Shown here: positions 61,228-64,000 of the stretch, one piece after another | How the letters are laid out: every line of letters begins with the position of its first letter | Position numbering within the stretch: position 1 is the first letter of the stretch | Source: an uncultured Erysipelotrichaceae bacterium | Lineage (GTDB): Bacteria; Bacillota_I; Bacilli_A; Erysipelotrichales; Erysipelotrichaceae | NCBI GenBank assembly: GCA_944325255.1 | Contig: CALUZH010000012.1 | Coordinates: 1-64,000 of the forward strand | Length of the DNA: 64,000 bases | Direction: 5' to 3' | Position numbers and translations under genes: made by a program | The notes under the pieces: generated by a model | Told to the model about the DNA's origin: nothing | Databases searched by the model: none | The model's input: the letters and a program-made list of their open reading frames with translations, nothing else

Positions 61228-62355
61228 TTATTGGAGTTTAGCCTCAATATCGGCGATTTCTTTTTCGAGTTGTTTGATATAGTCTTCCTTATCGGCAATG
61301 ATTTCTTCAATTTCCCGAACCCGACTTTCAGCTAAAGTTTCTTCTTTTTCCCGTTCTAATCTTTCGATCTGGCGTTTTTGATTTTGGATCAGTTCGTTTT
61401 TATAGTCTTTGCTGGAAGCCATCCGTTCTTGCCATTGACTTTGGCGAGCCTGTCTTTCTTCTTTCAAACCATCAAAGTAATCATCCATGATGCCGCGGAA
61501 TTCTTTCCAGACCTTGTCGTCTTTTTCTCTTCCGGCTGAACCGGCTTTCTTCCATTCAACAGAAAGTTCCTTCATTCTGTCGATGGTTTCGCGGTTAAAG
61601 CGTTTATTTTCAAGATTTTCCAAAGCTTCAGCAACCAAGGCTTTCTTAGCCTGGTAGGCTTGACTTTGTTTTTCCCGAAGTTCATGGAAATAAGCGTTGC
61701 GGCGAGTATTGAACTGTTGACGCAAAGTACGGAATTTTTCCCAAAGCTCATCATTGCTTTCGGTGTCGGTACGACCGGCAGCACGCCATTTTTCAAAAAG
61801 TTCCTTGAATTTTTCGTTGGTGGCAATGATATTTTCATTATCAACTAAGCTTTCGGCTTCTTTAATAATGGCCTCTTTAATTTCTTTAGCTTGGGCAAAG
61901 CGCTCTTTTTGATTTTCAAAATCTTCTTTGCGTTTAGCATAGAATTCCTGTCTTAAGGCATTGAATTCTTGCCATAATTCTTCATCTTTTTCTCTTCCGC
62001 AACTTGGAACATCCTTCCATCTTTCCATGAGTTCCTTCATATTGACATGCGGATTTTTAGCTTCGGCAATAATTTGTTCCTTAGCTTGGGCATTTAAGGC
62101 ATAAAGCTCTTTCCGTTTTTCGTAGCAGGCGTTTAGGCATGCATCGAATTCTTCAGCCAATTCATCTTCATATGCCGATTCCCAATAAGGGATACGCCGC
62201 CAGCGACGGCTTAAGTCGTTAATTTTATTAATGGCCTCCTTGCTGTCTTCAAGGCTTGCCAATTCCTTGGCCTTGGCAATTAAATCTTTTCTTTCGGCAA
62301 TCGCTTCATCAAGATCAGCGACACCTTCATAAATTTCGTCTAGATTATTTTTCAT
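61228..62355 (-). CDS. DUF349 repeat protein
   Basis: 375 aa, highly charged and helical. At least four DUF349 units follow each other, each with the pattern W-(R/K)-x-(A/I/V)-(G/P) then ELWxxF: WRRIPYWESAYEDEL, WKDVPSCGREKDEELWQEF, WRAAGRTDTESNDELWEKF, WKKAGSAGREKDDKVWKEF. The last 80 residues form a coiled coil. No catalytic motif; a scaffold role is likely. GGGAGAAG precedes the start; TTGAGA-N16-TAAAAT (62404-62377, minus) is its promoter. Confidence 0.88.
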   Translation of the reverse strand: MKNNLDEIYEGVADLDEAIAERKDLIAKAKELASLEDSKEAINKINDLSRRWRRIPYWESAYEDELAEEFDACLNACYEKRKELYALNAQAKEQIIAEAKNPHVNMKELMERWKDVPSCGREKDEELWQEFNALRQEFYAKRKEDFENQKERFAQAKEIKEAIIKEAESLVDNENIIATNEKFKELFEKWRAAGRTDTESNDELWEKFRTLRQQFNTRRNAYFHELREKQSQAYQAKKALVAEALENLENKRFNRETIDRMKELSVEWKKAGSAGREKDDKVWKEFRGIMDDYFDGLKEERQARQSQWQERMASSKDYKNELIQNQKRQIERLEREKEETLAESRVREIEEIIADKEDYIKQLEKEIADIEAKLQ

Positions 62356-62474
62356 ATTCTTCTCCCGTCCACATCTATTTTACCATTTTATCATCATTTC
62401 TCAAGCTTTTGAGCTTTAAAAAAGACAATGGCCGGCTCTTCGTTATAAAATATTGACATTAGAAGGATGGGAAA

Positions 62475-63392
62475 ATGATGGAAAAATATGAATTGATAAT
62501 TATCGGTGCCGGACCTTCGGGAATGACGGCCGGTATCTATGCTAAAAGGGCAGGAATTAACACCTTGCTTATTGAAGCAGGGGCTCCGGGCGGGAAGCTT
62601 GTAAAGACTGATAAAATTGAAAATTATCCCGGTGTCGGTCCAATGTCGGGAGCTGATTTGGCCATACAAATGTATGAACAGACCCAAAGCTTTGATTTGC
62701 CGACGGTTTTTGCGGATGTAAAAGCATTAACTGTAGAAGGCGATAAAAAAATAATCAAAACTGATAACGGTGACTATGAATGTCAGGCCTTAATTATTGC
62801 CACCGGTACTAAAGAACGTTTGATGAATATTCCGGGGGAAGAAGAATTTACCGGTAAAGGGGTATCATATTGTGCTGTCTGTGACGGTTTTTTCTTCCGC
62901 AATAAGAAAGTTGCGGTAATCGGCGGCGGTAATTCAGCTTTGCAGGAAGCCCTTTATCTGACACAGTTTGTTTCTTCGCTCTATCTTATTATTCGCCGTG
63001 ATGTCTTTAGGGCCGATCGTTTACTTGTAGAAAAAGTATTAAAAGAGCCTAAGATCAACATTATTAAAAAAGAGCTTCCGTTAGCGGTTGAAGGCCAGGA
63101 CAAGGTAGAAAGATTAATTTTGGAAAATGTTGATAGTCATGAACATATGACTTTGGAAGTTGACGGTATCTTCCCATATATCGGTTCTTTGCCATGTACG
63201 GAATTTGTCGGTGACTTGCCGATCCTTGATGAAAGAGGCTATATTGTGGTCAATGCCGATATGGAAACCGCTGTTTCAGGCATTTATGCAGCCGGCGATT
63301 GCACGGCTAAATATCTGCGTCAGGTTATTACGGCTTGCGGGGATGGGGCAATAGCTGCGCAAAAAGCCGCTTCTTATCTGCGCCAAAATTAA
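62475..63392 (+). CDS. trxB: Thioredoxin reductase
   Basis: 305 aa. FAD site GAGPSGMTAGIYAKRAG, redox pair CAVC (Cys133, Cys136), NADPH site GGGNSALQEALYL with IIRRDVFRA, and the second FAD motif GIYAAGDCTAKYLRQV. It reduces thioredoxin with NADPH. AAGGATGGG precedes the start; ATG 62478 is an equal alternative. Confidence 0.93.
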   Translation: MMEKYELIIIGAGPSGMTAGIYAKRAGINTLLIEAGAPGGKLVKTDKIENYPGVGPMSGADLAIQMYEQTQSFDLPTVFADVKALTVEGDKKIIKTDNGDYECQALIIATGTKERLMNIPGEEEFTGKGVSYCAVCDGFFFRNKKVAVIGGGNSALQEALYLTQFVSSLYLIIRRDVFRADRLLVEKVLKEPKINIIKKELPLAVEGQDKVERLILENVDSHEHMTLEVDGIFPYIGSLPCTEFVGDLPILDERGYIVVNADMETAVSGIYAAGDCTAKYLRQVITACGDGAIAAQKAASYLRQN

Positions 63393-63396
63393 GACT

Positions 63397-63424
63397 AAAA
63401 AAAGAACGCTAACGTTCTTTTTTT
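63397..63424. terminator. Bidirectional terminator between trxB and the convergent small gene
   Basis: AAAAAGAACG, loop CTAA, CGTTCTTTTT: 12-bp stem with A and T runs on both sides. The final codons of the minus-strand gene (KKER and its TAG stop) lie inside the stem and loop. Confidence 0.88.
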
Positions 63425-63666
63425 AAATTTGCAATGAGTTCTTCTTCGACTTCCCGGAGATTGTCGGCATAGATATAGAGTTCTTTTTCTTCATCATGAT
63501 AGCGGACGATTTGTCGGTTTTCCCAAGGGATTATCTCCAGATATCCGGTTTTGATAAAGCTTTCGACAATATCGTTCATTAATTCATCATCCATACCTTC
63601 GATATCGCCGGACAGATTCAAGCGACTCAAGGCTTCCATACAGGCTTCATTTAAATATTTTTCCAT
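63409..63666 (-). CDS. Small hypothetical protein
   Basis: 85 aa, acidic, no signal peptide, no recognised family. MDDELMNDIVESFIKTGYLE, then VRYHDEEKELYIYADNLREV, suggest a small alpha/beta domain. It has no visible ribosome site and starts 6 nt after the PhoU-domain gene, so it is probably translated by coupling. Confidence 0.6.
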   Translation of the reverse strand: MEKYLNEACMEALSRLNLSGDIEGMDDELMNDIVESFIKTGYLEIIPWENRQIVRYHDEEKELYIYADNLREVEEELIANLKKER

Positions 63667-63672
63667 AATTAA

Positions 63673-64000
63673 TTAATTGGCTTCAAAAGCATCACGGGCG
63701 ATGTTGCAGCAATGGTCGCCGATTCTTTCGATATTACTTAAAATATCGGCATAGATACTGGAAGCGACAGCACTGCTGCATTCTTTGGTAACTAAGCGGG
63801 CAAAGTGATTGCGCCGAGCCAGATATTCCTGGTTGTCCAATTTAGCCTCCATCGACATCAAGAGTTCATATTGGCGAATATCTCGGCTTTCGACATAGTT
63901 GAAAGAACACGTCAACATCATTTTAGCATTTTCAAACATTTCATCCAATTCTTTATGGGCTGAAACAGAGAATGTTCCCTTATCTTCCTGAACCATCTTG
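63673..64000 (-). CDS. PhoU-domain protein, probable C-terminus of Na/Pi cotransporter (N-terminus outside window)
   Basis: The frame is open to the window edge; 108 codons are visible. The helical segments KELDEMFENAKMMLTCSFNY and SSIYADILSNIERIGDHCCN, ending NIARDAFEAN, match a PhoU-like three-helix domain. Such domains form the cytoplasmic tail of NptA-type Na/phosphate cotransporters; a stand-alone PhoU is the alternative. The in-frame ATG at 63996 is probably internal. Confidence 0.7.
   Translation of the reverse strand, partial: KMVQEDKGTFSVSAHKELDEMFENAKMMLTCSFNYVESRDIRQYELLMSMEAKLDNQEYLARRNHFARLVTKECSSAVASSIYADILSNIERIGDHCCNIARDAFEAN

Overview
The window looks like the chromosome of a low-GC Gram-positive bacterium (Bacillota). 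UGA is used as a stop (for example the ATGA overlaps at 18890 and 28845), strong Shine-Dalgarno sites are common, and there is a complete Firmicutes-style S10-spc-alpha ribosomal block. EcfA1A2T, DarA, an FtsEX/M23/CtpA cluster, YitT and YaaT/RicT are also present. Rubredoxin- and ferredoxin-rich genes suggest an anaerobe. A relative of the Erysipelotrichia is my best guess, but it rests on general character only.

Layout. 1-5.5 kb: partial TetR gene, then a PhnD-PhnC-PhnE-PhnE type ABC importer co-transcribed with a tandem double tyrosine phosphatase. 5.6-8.9 kb: PadR/DUF4097 pair, an acetyltransferase and a lipoprotein. 8.9-14.2 kb: accessory locus with a TPR-type HTH regulator, divergent from two small exported Cys-rich products and an FtsX-ATPase-FtsX transporter. 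14.2-20.8 kb: cytidine deaminase pseudogene, lipoprotein, MerR regulator, cation/proton antiporter with its own TetR gene, MarR-DegV pair. 20.9-25.5 kb: mgtE behind a short leader ORF, gtrA, dtd, folD, DUF951, and a rubredoxin/ferredoxin pair. 25.5-29.6 kb: proC, ECF module and truA. 30-44.3 kb: ribosomal superoperon from rpsJ to rplQ, including secY, adk, map, infA and rpoA but no rpmD (L30). 44.3-57.7 kb: darA, yitT, ftsEX with M23 hydrolase, ctpA, uvrB, a DUF308 fusion, NUDIX, and tmk-holB-ricT-rsmI.

57.73-60.94 kb is the most interesting part: a compact (about 3.2 kb) integrated element bounded by 53-bp direct repeats, one overlapping the 3' end of tRNA-Ala. It carries a nearly complete pMV158-like rolling-circle replicon: a CopG-like repressor with operator, a candidate counter-transcribed RNA, a nick-site hairpin with loop TACTACGAC, HUH Rep, and a candidate single-strand origin. 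It also has a small HTH protein and a tyrosine integrase. In effect it is a rolling-circle plasmid that can live in a tRNA gene.

61-64 kb: tRNA-Ile/tRNA-Ala operon, DUF349 protein, thioredoxin reductase, a small hypothetical protein and a partial PhoU-domain gene at the edge.

A recurring regulatory feature is a -10 box 6-9 nt before the start codon with no Shine-Dalgarno (gtrA, ecfA1, yitT, the gene at 54065, the membrane gene at 17577), which suggests leaderless mRNAs.
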